Both the position numbers and the translations under genes were made by a program. Positions 24,679 to 32,747 of a stretch of 52,097 nt of DNA are shown here, piece after piece. How positions within the stretch are numbered: position 1 is the stretch's first letter; the number at the start of each line of letters is the position of its first letter. Where the stretch lies: assembly GCF_008065375.1 (NCBI RefSeq), contig NZ_VJYI01000042.1, positions 1 through 52,097 of the forward strand, given 5' to 3'. The stretch comes from Nonomuraea sp. SYSU D8015. GTDB taxonomy: Bacteria; Actinomycetota; Actinomycetes; Streptosporangiales; Streptosporangiaceae. The notes under the pieces are model-generated. The model was given only the letters and a program-made list of their open reading frames with translations, was not told where the DNA came from and searched no databases.

Positions 24679-26259
24679 TCATCTCGGCGTGGTGGTCGGG
24701 CTGGGGCTCGTCGACGGGGTCGAGCAGTCGCCGTCGACCACGATCAGCTGGACCGGCTTGGTGATGTCCTGCGCCGTCCCGCCGCTCGGCACCGTCCGCT
24801 GGATCCTCCCGCAGCGCAGCCCGGCGGTGGTGGTGGTCTGGTCGGTCACGCGCACCTGGAAGCCGGCCCCCTCCACCATCGCCTGCCCGTCCAGGAACGG
24901 CATCCCGACGACCTTGGGCACGAGCACCTTCTTGATGGTCGGCGTGGGACTGGACGACGGCGTCTTGGACGGTGTCGTGGTGGGCTCCTTCGTCACGGTG
25001 GGGGTGGGGGTCTCCTCCTCGTCCTCGGTCACCGTCGGCTTCGGCCTCGCGGTGGTCGGCTTGGGCTCCGGCGTCCGGGTCTTCACAGGCTTGGGCTTCG
25101 TCGTGGTCGGCTTGGGGCTGTTCTTGGGCGTGGTCTCGTCTCCGAGCGGGGGCGCGGTGATCGTCGGGGCGGGACCGGCGGTCATGCCGGTCAGCGCGAC
25201 CGCCGTGGCGCCCGCCCCCAGCACCACCGCGACGGCGACGCCCGCGATCAGCCCGGTTCTGCGCGGGGCCTTCGCGGCGCGCCGCCCGCGCCGCTCGGCG
25301 ACCGTCGTCTCCTCCGGCCGGGCCGCGCGGACACCGGTCTGGTACGGCCCCGCGTCGAACTGGCCCGTCGACTGGGCGGGGAAGTCCGGCGGCGGCACCA
25401 TCGTGGCCCCGGTGGTCAGCGGCTCGGGAGGGGGAGCCGGCGTCTGGCCGGTGGCGATCGCGCGGGCCGCGTCGCTCATGGCCTTGGCCGTCGGGTAACG
25501 CCTGGCCGGGTCCTTCGACAGGGCGATCTCGACCAGGGTGCGCACCGGCTGCGGGATGTCGGGCGGCAGCGGCGGAGGGGCCTCGCGGATGTGCTTGAGC
25601 GCGATCGTGACCGCGCTGTCGCCGTCGAACGGCCGCTGCCCCATGAGGCACTCGTACGCGACCACGCCGAGCGCGTAAATGTCAACGGCAGGCGTGACCG
25701 GCGCACCCTCGGCCTGCTCCGGCGCGCAGTAGGCGGCCGTGCCCAGGACCATGCCGGCGTCGGTCAACCGGCTCGCCATGTCGGAGCGGGCGATGCCGAA
25801 GTCGGTGAGCACCAGCGTGCCGTCGCGCTGCACGAGCAGGTTGCCCGGCTTGACGTCGCGGTGCACGATGCCCTGGTCGTGGACGGCCTGCAGCGCCGAC
25901 GCGGCCTGCGCGATCAGCTCCATGGCGGCCTGCGGCGGGATCCTGCCCAGCCTGGCGAGCAGCCGGTCGAGCGGCTCGCCGTCCACGAACTTCATCACCA
26001 GGTAGACGGTGTCGCCGCTGACGCCGTAGTCGTAGACGTCGACGACGCCGGCGTGGTTGATCGTGGCCATCGCCCGCGCTTCCCCCTGAAAGCGGGCGAG
26101 GAACCCCGGATCCTGCATGCGGCCGGGAAGCAGCACTTTGACGGCGACGGTGCGGGCGAGCACGATGTCCTCGCCTCGCCACACCTCGCCCATGCCACCG
26201 GCGCCGATGCGGGTATCAAGCCGATACCGCCCCGCCAGTGTCGTCCCTTGGGCCACCAT
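24679..26259 (-). CDS. Membrane Ser/Thr protein kinase with one PASTA domain
   Basis: A 526-residue PknB-type kinase. Kinase domain, about 10-265: IGAGGMGEVWRG glycine loop, AVKVL Lys, IVHRDVKPGNLLV catalytic loop, DFGIA and the GTAAYCAPEQAEG activation segment. A Pro-rich juxtamembrane stretch leads to one membrane segment (TGLIAGVAVAVVLGAGATAVAL). The extracellular Thr/Pro/Lys-rich linker of about 90 residues ends in a single PASTA domain (VPKVVGMPFLDGQAMVEGAG to VQLIVV) and a Ser/Thr/Pro tail. PASTA domains bind peptidoglycan fragments, so a cell-wall sensing role is likely. One repeat, rather than several, sets it apart from PknB proper. Confidence 0.92.
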   Translation of the reverse strand: MVAQGTTLAGRYRLDTRIGAGGMGEVWRGEDIVLARTVAVKVLLPGRMQDPGFLARFQGEARAMATINHAGVVDVYDYGVSGDTVYLVMKFVDGEPLDRLLARLGRIPPQAAMELIAQAASALQAVHDQGIVHRDVKPGNLLVQRDGTLVLTDFGIARSDMASRLTDAGMVLGTAAYCAPEQAEGAPVTPAVDIYALGVVAYECLMGQRPFDGDSAVTIALKHIREAPPPLPPDIPQPVRTLVEIALSKDPARRYPTAKAMSDAARAIATGQTPAPPPEPLTTGATMVPPPDFPAQSTGQFDAGPYQTGVRAARPEETTVAERRGRRAAKAPRRTGLIAGVAVAVVLGAGATAVALTGMTAGPAPTITAPPLGDETTPKNSPKPTTTKPKPVKTRTPEPKPTTARPKPTVTEDEEETPTPTVTKEPTTTPSKTPSSSPTPTIKKVLVPKVVGMPFLDGQAMVEGAGFQVRVTDQTTTTAGLRCGRIQRTVPSGGTAQDITKPVQLIVVDGDCSTPSTSPSPTTTPR

Positions 26260-26545
26260 GATCCCCCCGCTACCCCCCTACCTCTGTAACCTCTTCCACC
26301 CCGCGGTTCTCCAACAAAGCGAACCTTTGTCGCGGTGAGGTAACACAGTGGTCACGGAACTCAGAGAGTGTACGACTCACCTGTCCCACATGCCACTCAA
26401 ACGTCTCAAGCCGTACAAACACTATCCTGCGACCTCATGGCGGTAGTTGTCCGCGTTTCCAGGTAACTCCCGGGGCCCATTAGCCGGTGTCGCTACACCC
26501 CACCTGCGCTGTGCCGCTGAACGCGGCCCACCGTACCCTGACTCC
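26260..26545. other. Divergent promoter region between kinase and hotdog genes
   Basis: 286 nt with no gene. TACCCT at 26534-26539, 6 nt before the ATG at 26546, is a leaderless-type -10 for the plus-strand gene. The kinase has a G-rich ribosome binding site directly before its ATG. I see no other clear elements. Confidence 0.45.
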
Positions 26546-26926
26546 ATGGAGTTGGTTGCGGGGCTTCGGGCCCAGTCGGTCGTCGTGGTCGAGATGAAGG
26601 ACACCGCGAAAGAGGTGGGCAGCGGCGACGTGCCCGTGCTGGCCACGCCCCGGCTGCTCGCGCTGGCCGAGGCGACGACCGTACGCGCCGTCGAGGAGCA
26701 TCTCGCCCCCGGCCAGACCTCCGTCGGCACCCGGGTCGAGCTGGAGCACCTGGCCGCCAGCCCGTTGGGCAGGCAGGTGCAGGTGGGCGTGGAGCTCGTC
26801 GAGGTCGACGGCCGCCGGCTGGTCTTCGCCTTCGAGGCCCACGACCAGCACACCGTCGTGGGCCGAGGCACGATCGAACGCGTGGTGGTCGACCGGGGCA
26901 CGTTCATGGCCCGTGCTACTCGATGA
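26546..26926 (+). CDS. Hotdog-fold thioesterase-like protein (FlK type)
   Basis: A 126-residue single hotdog domain. The central VPVLATPRLLALAEATTVRAVEEHL helix and GTRVELEHLAASPLG resemble fluoroacetyl-CoA thioesterase (FlK)-like proteins common in actinobacteria. The physiological acyl-CoA is unknown. The start at 26546 is leaderless. The 3' end overlaps the convergent biotinyl-protein gene by 11 bp. Confidence 0.82.
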   Translation: MELVAGLRAQSVVVVEMKDTAKEVGSGDVPVLATPRLLALAEATTVRAVEEHLAPGQTSVGTRVELEHLAASPLGRQVQVGVELVEVDGRRLVFAFEAHDQHTVVGRGTIERVVVDRGTFMARATR

Positions 26927-27128
26927 CGGCGATCAGGTCGCCTTCCTGGATCACGTCGCCCTCGGCCACCTTCAGCTGCACCAGGACACCCTCGTCCTCG
27001 GCGAGCACCGGGATCTCCATCTTCATGGACTCGAGGATGACCAGCGTGTCGCCCTCAGAAATGGTGTCACCCTCTTTGACGAGGACCTTCCACACATTCG
27101 CCACCATCTCAGCGCGTACCTCAGCCAC
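26916..27128 (-). CDS. Stand-alone biotinyl/lipoyl carrier domain protein
   Basis: A 70-residue protein consisting of one biotinyl domain, with the modification motif ESMKMEIPV and target Lys36. It has the hammerhead-like paired half-repeats (KVLVKEGDTISEGD and LKVAEGDVIQEGD). The upstream gene on the same strand encodes a biotin carboxylase subunit, 33 nt away, so this is probably its carrier. No carboxyltransferase gene is adjacent, so the acceptor acyl-CoA enzyme would come from elsewhere. Confidence 0.92.
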   Translation of the reverse strand: MAEVRAEMVANVWKVLVKEGDTISEGDTLVILESMKMEIPVLAEDEGVLVQLKVAEGDVIQEGDLIAVIE

Positions 27129-27160
27129 CTGGACTCCCCTCTTACACCGTTGTAGTTACC

Positions 27161-28525
27161 TTAGGCCCGCATCCGCCCGACCAGGCCCGTGTCGTAGTCG
27201 CCGGTGACGAACTCGGCGTTGTCCAGCAGTTCCGCACAGAACGGCAGGTTGTTCTTGGGCCCCTCGACGGCGAACGCCTCGACAGCCTTGCGGCCCTTCT
27301 CCAACGCGTCGGTCCGGTTCGCCCCATGGACGCAGAGCTTGGCCATCAGCGGGTCGTAGAACGGGGTGACCGCGTTGCCCGCCTCGTAGCCCGAGTCCAC
27401 GCGCACTCCGTCGCCGGTCGGCTCCTCCCATGTCGAGATCACGCCGGGCCCGGGGAAGAAGCGCTTGGGGTCCTCGGCGTACACGCGGAACTCGATCGCG
27501 TGGCCGCTGGTCTCGACCCGCACGTCGGGGCTCTCCCCCGCGGCCACGCGCAGCTGCAGCTCGACCAGGTCGAGCCCGGTGACCAGCTCGGTGACCGGGT
27601 GCTCCACCTGCAGCCTGGTGTTCATCTCCAGGAACACGAAGTCCTGTTCGTCGGCGTCGACGAGGCACTCGACGGTGCCCGCGCCGAGGTAGCCGACCGC
27701 CTCGCCGGCCCGCACGGCCGCGGCGAGCATGCGCTCGCGCAGCTCAGGGGTGATGCCGGGGGACGGGGACTCCTCGACGACCTTCTGGTGGCGGCGCTGC
27801 ACCGAGCAGTCGCGCTCGCCCAGCGCCAGGACGCGGCCGTCGGGCAGGCCGAGGATCTGCACCTCGACGTGGCGGGCCCGCTCGATGTAGCGCTCCAGCA
27901 GCACGGCCGGGCCGTCCAGCGCGTCGGAGCTCGCGCCCGCGAACCTGGACGCCGCCCGCGCCGCCTGCTCGTACGCCTTGGCCAGCGCCTCGTCGTCGTG
28001 GGCCACGCTCATGCCGATGCCACCGCCGCCGCCCGCGGTCTTGACCATGACCGGGTAGCCGATGGCCTCGGCCGCCCGCAGCGCCTGCGACAGGTCGGTG
28101 ACCGGCTCACGGGTGCCCGGGGCGACCGGCACGCCGGCGGCCTCCATCAGATTCCTGGCGTTGATCTTGTCGCCCATGCGCTCGATCGCCTCCGGCGCGG
28201 GGCCGATCCACACCATCCCGGCGTCGATCACGGCCCGCGCGAACGCGGCGTTCTCGGAGAGAAAGCCGTAGCCCGGGTGGATCGCCCGCGCACCGGTCGC
28301 GCGGGCCGCCTCCAGCACCTTCGCGGCGTCCAGGTAGCTCTGCGCGGGACTGGCCGGGCCGATCAGCACGGCCTCGTCCGCCTCGCGTACGAAGGGCAGG
28401 CCGGCGTCGGCCTCGGAGTGCACGGCGATGGCGCGCAGCCCCAACCGCTTGACCGTGCGGATGATCCGCCGCGCGATCTCCCCTCGGTTGGCGATCAGAA
28501 CGGCTCCGAGCGTCTCAGTAAGCAC
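27161..28525 (-). CDS. accC: Biotin carboxylase subunit (AccC-like)
   Basis: A 454-residue ATP-dependent biotin carboxylase. N-terminal VLIANRGEIARRIIRT, the ATP-grasp glycine loop KTAGGGGGIGM, RHVEVQILG, the ERDCSVQRRHQK segment and FLEMNTRLQVEHPVTELVTG are all present, as in AccC and actinobacterial AccA-type subunits. The carrier domain is not fused but encoded by the next gene. The GTG at 28525 is chosen because TAGGGT lies 7 nt upstream; a GTG 9 nt earlier is possible. It supplies carboxybiotin for malonyl-CoA or a related acyl-CoA. Confidence 0.9.
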   Translation of the reverse strand: MLTETLGAVLIANRGEIARRIIRTVKRLGLRAIAVHSEADAGLPFVREADEAVLIGPASPAQSYLDAAKVLEAARATGARAIHPGYGFLSENAAFARAVIDAGMVWIGPAPEAIERMGDKINARNLMEAAGVPVAPGTREPVTDLSQALRAAEAIGYPVMVKTAGGGGGIGMSVAHDDEALAKAYEQAARAASRFAGASSDALDGPAVLLERYIERARHVEVQILGLPDGRVLALGERDCSVQRRHQKVVEESPSPGITPELRERMLAAAVRAGEAVGYLGAGTVECLVDADEQDFVFLEMNTRLQVEHPVTELVTGLDLVELQLRVAAGESPDVRVETSGHAIEFRVYAEDPKRFFPGPGVISTWEEPTGDGVRVDSGYEAGNAVTPFYDPLMAKLCVHGANRTDALEKGRKAVEAFAVEGPKNNLPFCAELLDNAEFVTGDYDTGLVGRMRA

Positions 28526-28669
28526 GCCGCCCACCCTATGGCGGTCACCGGCTTGCCCCCTTTCCCCCTAAACCACCGATCCGGCGAGCACGATCTGTAG
28601 AAACCCCACAATCGTGAGCTGTCCGAAACGCGGTAGACGGGTGCCGAACTGCCGGAACGCCACAAGAGC

Positions 28670-29956
28670 TCAGATACGGCGCCGGTCGATCACACGCGCG
28701 AGCGCCTCGATCGCGTGCGGATCGTACGCGCCGCCGGGGGCGAGCCGGATGCGTTCGAGCGCCGCGCCCGCGCGGTCGCGGTCGGTCGAGGGGCCCACCA
28801 GGTCGTCGTAGGCGTTGGCGACCTTGATGATGCGGCTGGACAGCGGCGGGTCGTCGGCGATCGGGTCGCACTGGCGCTTGACCACCTCGGCCACCCGGTC
28901 GAGCACGCCCGTCTGCCTGATCACCTCGGCGCCCAGCTCGGCGATGCGGCGGGCCTGCTCGGGCTCGGTGAGCACGGTGGCGCCGCCCGGGATGGGGTCG
29001 CGCAGCGAGAGCTGGCCTATGTCGTGCATCAGCGCGGCGTACTCCAGCTCCAGCAGCTCGGGCTCGGACATGCCGAGCTCTCTGCCGATCGCCACGGCGA
29101 GGCGGCTCACCCGGCGCGAGTGGCCGGGCTCGACGTAGCCGCCGACCTCGGTGACCCGGGACAGCGCCCGCACGGTCTGCAGGTAGGTGGCGCGGATGCC
29201 GGCGTATTTGCGGAAGGCCACCTGGGTGACCAGCAGCGGCGCCGCGAACACCAGCAGCGCCACCAGGTCCATGCTGTGCGTGGCGAGCGCGAGCAGCACC
29301 CCGGACGAGGCGACGGCGGCGCCGAGCGGGAAGGCCATGTTGATCTCGTCGCGCACCGCCACCCGGAACGCGGTACGCACCTGCTCGGCCCTGAGCCAGG
29401 CCGCGATGAGCACGTCGATGAGCAGGCTGGCGGCGATGAGCGTGACCATCACGGCGAGCGCCGGCCACCAGGTGCTGGTGGGCGGCTTGGTCAGCTCGTA
29501 GAGCGGGTCGGCCAGGGGGCGGAAGGCGAAGGCCAGCAGCGCGCCGGTGAGCAGCCGGCGGGCCATCGCGTCCAGGCGCGGCGGGCGGCCCACCGCCAGG
29601 TGCGGGAGCGCGCCCGCCAGCATGCCGACGGCGATCACGGCCACGACCTGCAGCGCGGAGTGGCGCAGCGGGTTTTGGCTCAGGTCGAGCAGCAGGGTGT
29701 AGCCGAGCGCGGCGGCGGCGCCGATGGGCGCGACCTCCCTGTTGCCCGGCATGGTGAGCCTGGCCAGCTCGCCGACCGCGATCAGCGCGCCGAACCCGAC
29801 GGCGATCTCCGGCCGGTCGAGCCCCACCGTGGCGGTGTGGGCGACGCCCGCCACCGCGACCAGGCCCGCCGCGCAGATGAGCAGGAGCTGGCCGGAGTCG
29901 AGCCTGCGCAGCACAGTGGTGCGTTCGGTGCGCCTGAGGCGCTCTGTGGTGATCAT
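28670..29956 (-). CDS. Membrane protein with degenerate HD domain
   Basis: A 428-residue protein with about six membrane segments (30-230) and a C-terminal HDc domain. The HD pair is in ALMHDIGQLSLRD and a further metal-site Asp in ANAYDDLV, but Lys of the HDxGK motif is Gln, and the HHE..DGxGYP segment of active HD-GYP enzymes is missing (VVKRQCDPIADD instead). It starts at an ATGA overlap with the upstream HD-GYP gene, of which it looks like a diverged copy. It may have lost or altered c-di-GMP hydrolysis and act as partner; this is inference. Confidence 0.82.
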   Translation of the reverse strand: MITTERLRRTERTTVLRRLDSGQLLLICAAGLVAVAGVAHTATVGLDRPEIAVGFGALIAVGELARLTMPGNREVAPIGAAAALGYTLLLDLSQNPLRHSALQVVAVIAVGMLAGALPHLAVGRPPRLDAMARRLLTGALLAFAFRPLADPLYELTKPPTSTWWPALAVMVTLIAASLLIDVLIAAWLRAEQVRTAFRVAVRDEINMAFPLGAAVASSGVLLALATHSMDLVALLVFAAPLLVTQVAFRKYAGIRATYLQTVRALSRVTEVGGYVEPGHSRRVSRLAVAIGRELGMSEPELLELEYAALMHDIGQLSLRDPIPGGATVLTEPEQARRIAELGAEVIRQTGVLDRVAEVVKRQCDPIADDPPLSSRIIKVANAYDDLVGPSTDRDRAGAALERIRLAPGGAYDPHAIEALARVIDRRRI

Positions 29957-31305
29957 TGTCCGGTCACGACCTGGATCGGCATGGTCGGGTCGTCGTGGTC
30001 CTTGATCGGGGCCTCGGCGGCGTCGGGCGGCGGCGGTTCGACGCGGCGGGGCGGCTGCCACGGCTCGCGCTCGAGCGCGCGGATGAAGGCCGCGACCATG
30101 ACCGGGTCGAAGTGGGTGCCGGCGCTCTTTCGCAGCTCCTCGATGGCCTCGGGCACGGGCCTGGCGCCGCGGTAGGAGCGGTCGGAGGTCATCGAGTCGA
30201 ACGCGTCGGCCACCGCGATGACCTTGGCGAACTCGGGGATCTCGTCGCCGGCCAGCCCCATGGGGTAGCCGGTGCCGTCGTGCTTCTCATGGTGGTGCAT
30301 GATCCCGGCGTACGCCTCGTCGAGGAAGCCGATGCCGCGTACGATCTCCAGCCCGCGCATCGGGTGGAGCTGGATCGCCGCGAACTCCTCCTCGGTGAGC
30401 GGCCCGTCCTTCTGCAGCACCTTGGTGGGCACCCCGAGCTTGCCGACGTCGTGCAGCATGCCCGCGTAGCGGATGGCGCGCACGCGTTCCAGCCCCATGC
30501 CGATCTCCTGGGCGATCATGGAGGAGGCGTGCGAGACGCGCGTGCAGTGGCCCCTGGTGTAGTAGTCCTTGGTCTCCACGGCCTGGCAGAGGGCGGCGAT
30601 GGTGGCGTCGTACGAGCGCTGCTGCGCGTGGTATTGCCCGAACGCCCACCGCGCCACGAACAGCGGCAGCAACACCAGCACCGCCGAGATCGACTGCACG
30701 GTCGCCCAGAGCCCGGCCACGAGCAGCCCGAACGTGCCGTAACCGAGGTAGGACAGCAGGAACTGGGCCATGCCCCGCATCGGCACCTCGGCCCGCACCC
30801 GGGTGGCCAGCCCGATCATGGTGAGCGTGAGCGCGATGTTGAGCGGCACGAACACGGCGGTGGCGGCCGCGTAGGGCCCGATGAGGTCGTCGAACGCGTC
30901 GACCTGGGGCACGCCGACCCGGCCGTCGAGCGCCTTGTAGACGTGACCGGCGACGTAGCCGCAGATGGCGAACTGCGCGCCGTTGAACAGCCGTTTGATC
31001 AGCGGCAGCCCGGGCCGGACGCTCAGGACGGCGGTGAGCCCCACCAGCGCCGCGCCGTCGGGGCCGATCAGCACCACGGCGGCCAGTGAGGCGGAGAAGC
31101 TCACCGACACCGCGAACTGGTCGACGTTGAGCAGCGTCGGCATCGACTCGCACACCAGGAACAGCAGGGCGAGCACGAGCAGGACGTCGAGATCCTCCGG
31201 GGCCACCGGGGCACCGGAGGTCACTGCGCTGCGGACGATGAGGGCGGCCGCCGCCCCGATCACGGCGACCAGATAGACCCTCGCGGCCCATGGCAGGTCA
31301 CGCAT
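29953..31305 (-). CDS. Membrane HD-GYP domain protein, putative c-di-GMP phosphodiesterase
   Basis: A 450-residue protein with an N-terminal membrane region of about six to seven segments (1-215) and a C-terminal HD-GYP domain. Motifs are complete: GHCTRVSHAS, GMLHDVGKLGVPTKVL, HPMRGLEI, MHHHEKHDGTGYPMGL and AVADAFDSMTSDRSYR. Such enzymes hydrolyse cyclic di-GMP and are uncommon in actinobacteria. A G-rich ribosome binding site precedes the ATG. It is the middle gene of a three-gene minus-strand operon: a 34-residue membrane peptide, this protein, then its degenerate HD paralogue. Confidence 0.88.
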   Translation of the reverse strand: MRDLPWAARVYLVAVIGAAAALIVRSAVTSGAPVAPEDLDVLLVLALLFLVCESMPTLLNVDQFAVSVSFSASLAAVVLIGPDGAALVGLTAVLSVRPGLPLIKRLFNGAQFAICGYVAGHVYKALDGRVGVPQVDAFDDLIGPYAAATAVFVPLNIALTLTMIGLATRVRAEVPMRGMAQFLLSYLGYGTFGLLVAGLWATVQSISAVLVLLPLFVARWAFGQYHAQQRSYDATIAALCQAVETKDYYTRGHCTRVSHASSMIAQEIGMGLERVRAIRYAGMLHDVGKLGVPTKVLQKDGPLTEEEFAAIQLHPMRGLEIVRGIGFLDEAYAGIMHHHEKHDGTGYPMGLAGDEIPEFAKVIAVADAFDSMTSDRSYRGARPVPEAIEELRKSAGTHFDPVMVAAFIRALEREPWQPPRRVEPPPPDAAEAPIKDHDDPTMPIQVVTGQ

Positions 31306-31326
31306 TGCGGCCCCCCTACGGCGTCG

Positions 31327-31431
31327 TCAGATCCAGGACACCCCGGGTGGCACGGCTCCGCCGATCGACGCGACCACGGGAGCGACCAGCACGATGGCCA
31401 TGAACAGCCGGGCGACCGTAACCTTCAACAT
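31327..31431 (-). CDS. Small membrane peptide (34 residues) heading the HD-GYP operon
   Basis: The ATG at 31431 has GGAGG 7 nt upstream (31439-31443). The product begins MLKVTVARLFMAIVLVAP and continues VVASIGGAVPPGVSWI: a Lys/Arg-containing start, one hydrophobic segment of about 20 residues and a short polar tail. The stop lies 21 nt before the HD-GYP start, so the two are probably co-transcribed. The strong ribosome binding site and membrane-peptide composition argue that it is real. I know no named family; comparison with related genomes would settle it. Confidence 0.55.
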   Translation of the reverse strand: MLKVTVARLFMAIVLVAPVVASIGGAVPPGVSWI

Positions 31432-31446
31432 CCAGATGCCTCCAGT

Positions 31447-31476
31447 CGTCTTCTGGAGTTCACGCTACAGAAGACG
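31447..31476 (-). promoter_or_regulatory. Operator-like inverted repeat at the HD-GYP operon promoter
   Basis: CGTCTTCTG and CAGAAGACG are perfect 9-bp arms separated by 12 bp. On the minus strand the spacer contains TAGCGT, a fair -10 element, so a regulator bound here would cover the promoter of the small membrane peptide and the HD-GYP genes. Confidence 0.5.
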
Positions 31477-31528
31477 GCGTGGCCGCACTGGCGGAGTCGG
31501 AAATCGCAAGCAAAGCGTAATCAAGCCA

Positions 31529-32470
31529 CTACGCGTGGCAACGCTCCCTGGCCCACTCGACGGTGTGCTTGATGCCCGCGGCCAGGTCGGTGCGCGGCTC
31601 CCAGCCGAGCCCTTCGTGGGCCGGAACCGGATCGACGGCCATGGCCGGCAAGTCGCCCACGCGCGGCGGCGCGAAGCCCGGCTTGTCGGGGGCGCCGGCC
31701 GCGTCGGCGATCAGCGCGTGCAGGCGCCGGTCTGTGGTCTGGATGCCGGTCCCCAGGTTGAACCTGCGGCCGTCGCCGGCCTGGCCGCAGGCGCGGACGA
31801 AGCCGTCGACCACGTCGTCGACGTAGACGTAGTCGCGGGTCTGGGTGCCGTCGCCGTAGACGACCGTGGGCGTGCCGCTCAGCAGGGCGTCGGTGAAGAT
31901 CGCCACGACGCCCGCCTCGCCGTCGGGCGACTGGCGCGGGCCGTAGACGTTGGAGAGCACCAGCGTGGTGTATTCGAGGCCGTAGAGCGCACGGAAGGTG
32001 GCGAGGTAGATCTCGCCGCTCAGCTTCGAGGCGGCGTACGGCGAGCGCGGGTCGGTGGGCGCGTCGCCGGGCACCGGGATCGTGGTCGGCCGGCCGTAGA
32101 CGGCCACGGACGAGGCGAACACCACCTTGCGCGTGCGCCCTTCGCGGGCCGCGGTCAGCACGCGGGCCGTGCCCTCGACGTTGACGGAGGCGTCGCGCAC
32201 GGGGTCGGCGACGCTCATGCGCACGCTGATCTGCGCGGCCAGGTGACAGATGACCTCCGGCTGCAGCTCGGCCGCGAGATCGACCAGGGCGGGATCGCGC
32301 ACGTCGAGCTCATGGAGCCGGAACCGGTCGACGGCGGCGGCCCCGGCCAGGTTTTCCCTGCTGCCGGACGACAGGTCGTCGACCACGACGACCTCGTGAC
32401 CGTCGGCGAGCAGGCGATCGACGAGATTCGAGCCGATGAACCCGGCGCCCCCGGTGACCAACACGCGCAT
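31529..32470 (-). CDS. NAD-dependent epimerase, UDP-glucose 4-epimerase-like
   Basis: A 313-residue extended short-chain dehydrogenase. GGAGFIGSNL at about 7-16 binds NAD, the catalytic Ser-Tyr-Lys set appears as FASSVAVYG and SPYAASK, and the C-terminal VYGDGTQTRDYVYVDDVVDG is typical of nucleotide-sugar epimerases. The start at 32470 is preferred over one 9 nt upstream, since TAGGAT lies 7 nt before it, a leaderless arrangement. Whether it acts on UDP-glucose, UDP-GlcNAc or another sugar cannot be told. Confidence 0.88.
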   Translation of the reverse strand: MRVLVTGGAGFIGSNLVDRLLADGHEVVVVDDLSSGSRENLAGAAAVDRFRLHELDVRDPALVDLAAELQPEVICHLAAQISVRMSVADPVRDASVNVEGTARVLTAAREGRTRKVVFASSVAVYGRPTTIPVPGDAPTDPRSPYAASKLSGEIYLATFRALYGLEYTTLVLSNVYGPRQSPDGEAGVVAIFTDALLSGTPTVVYGDGTQTRDYVYVDDVVDGFVRACGQAGDGRRFNLGTGIQTTDRRLHALIADAAGAPDKPGFAPPRVGDLPAMAVDPVPAHEGLGWEPRTDLAAGIKHTVEWARERCHA

Positions 32471-32480
32471 GCGGTGCATC

Positions 32481-32747
32481 CTAGTCCGCCAGCTCAGACC
32501 TCACCTGCGCGATCCGTGCCAGCACCTTGGAGCGCAGATCGGCCGGGACGGGGTCGCAGCCGCAGTGCTTGTGCACCAGCGCCTTGATCGCCTTGTCCAG
32601 GTCGTATTCCTTCAGGCACGGACCGCACTCGTCGAGGTGGACCCGGATGTCCACGCAGTCGCCCTCGTCCAGCTCCCCGTCGAGGTAGGCGTAGACCTTG
32701 TCGAGCACCTCACGACAGTCGGTCTCGTGCGGCTTGCCACAGCTCAT
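32481..32747 (-). CDS. rsrA: Anti-sigma-R factor, zinc-binding (RsrA)
   Basis: An 88-residue ZAS-family anti-sigma factor. Zinc/redox residues are in the pattern of Streptomyces RsrA: Cys3, Cys11, Cys31 and the His37-x3-Cys41-x2-Cys44 motif, plus Cys62 and Cys64. Disulfide stress oxidises the cysteines, releases zinc and frees SigR. Its ATG overlaps the sigR stop (ATGA), ensuring coupled synthesis. Confidence 0.95.
   Translation of the reverse strand: MSCGKPHETDCREVLDKVYAYLDGELDEGDCVDIRVHLDECGPCLKEYDLDKAIKALVHKHCGCDPVPADLRSKVLARIAQVRSELAD

Noticed and set aside
28535..28669. CACGAT...ATCGTG pairing as a terminator between the HD operon and accC
   Set aside because: Only 6 bp of stem around a 16-nt loop and no T-run; too weak to call.
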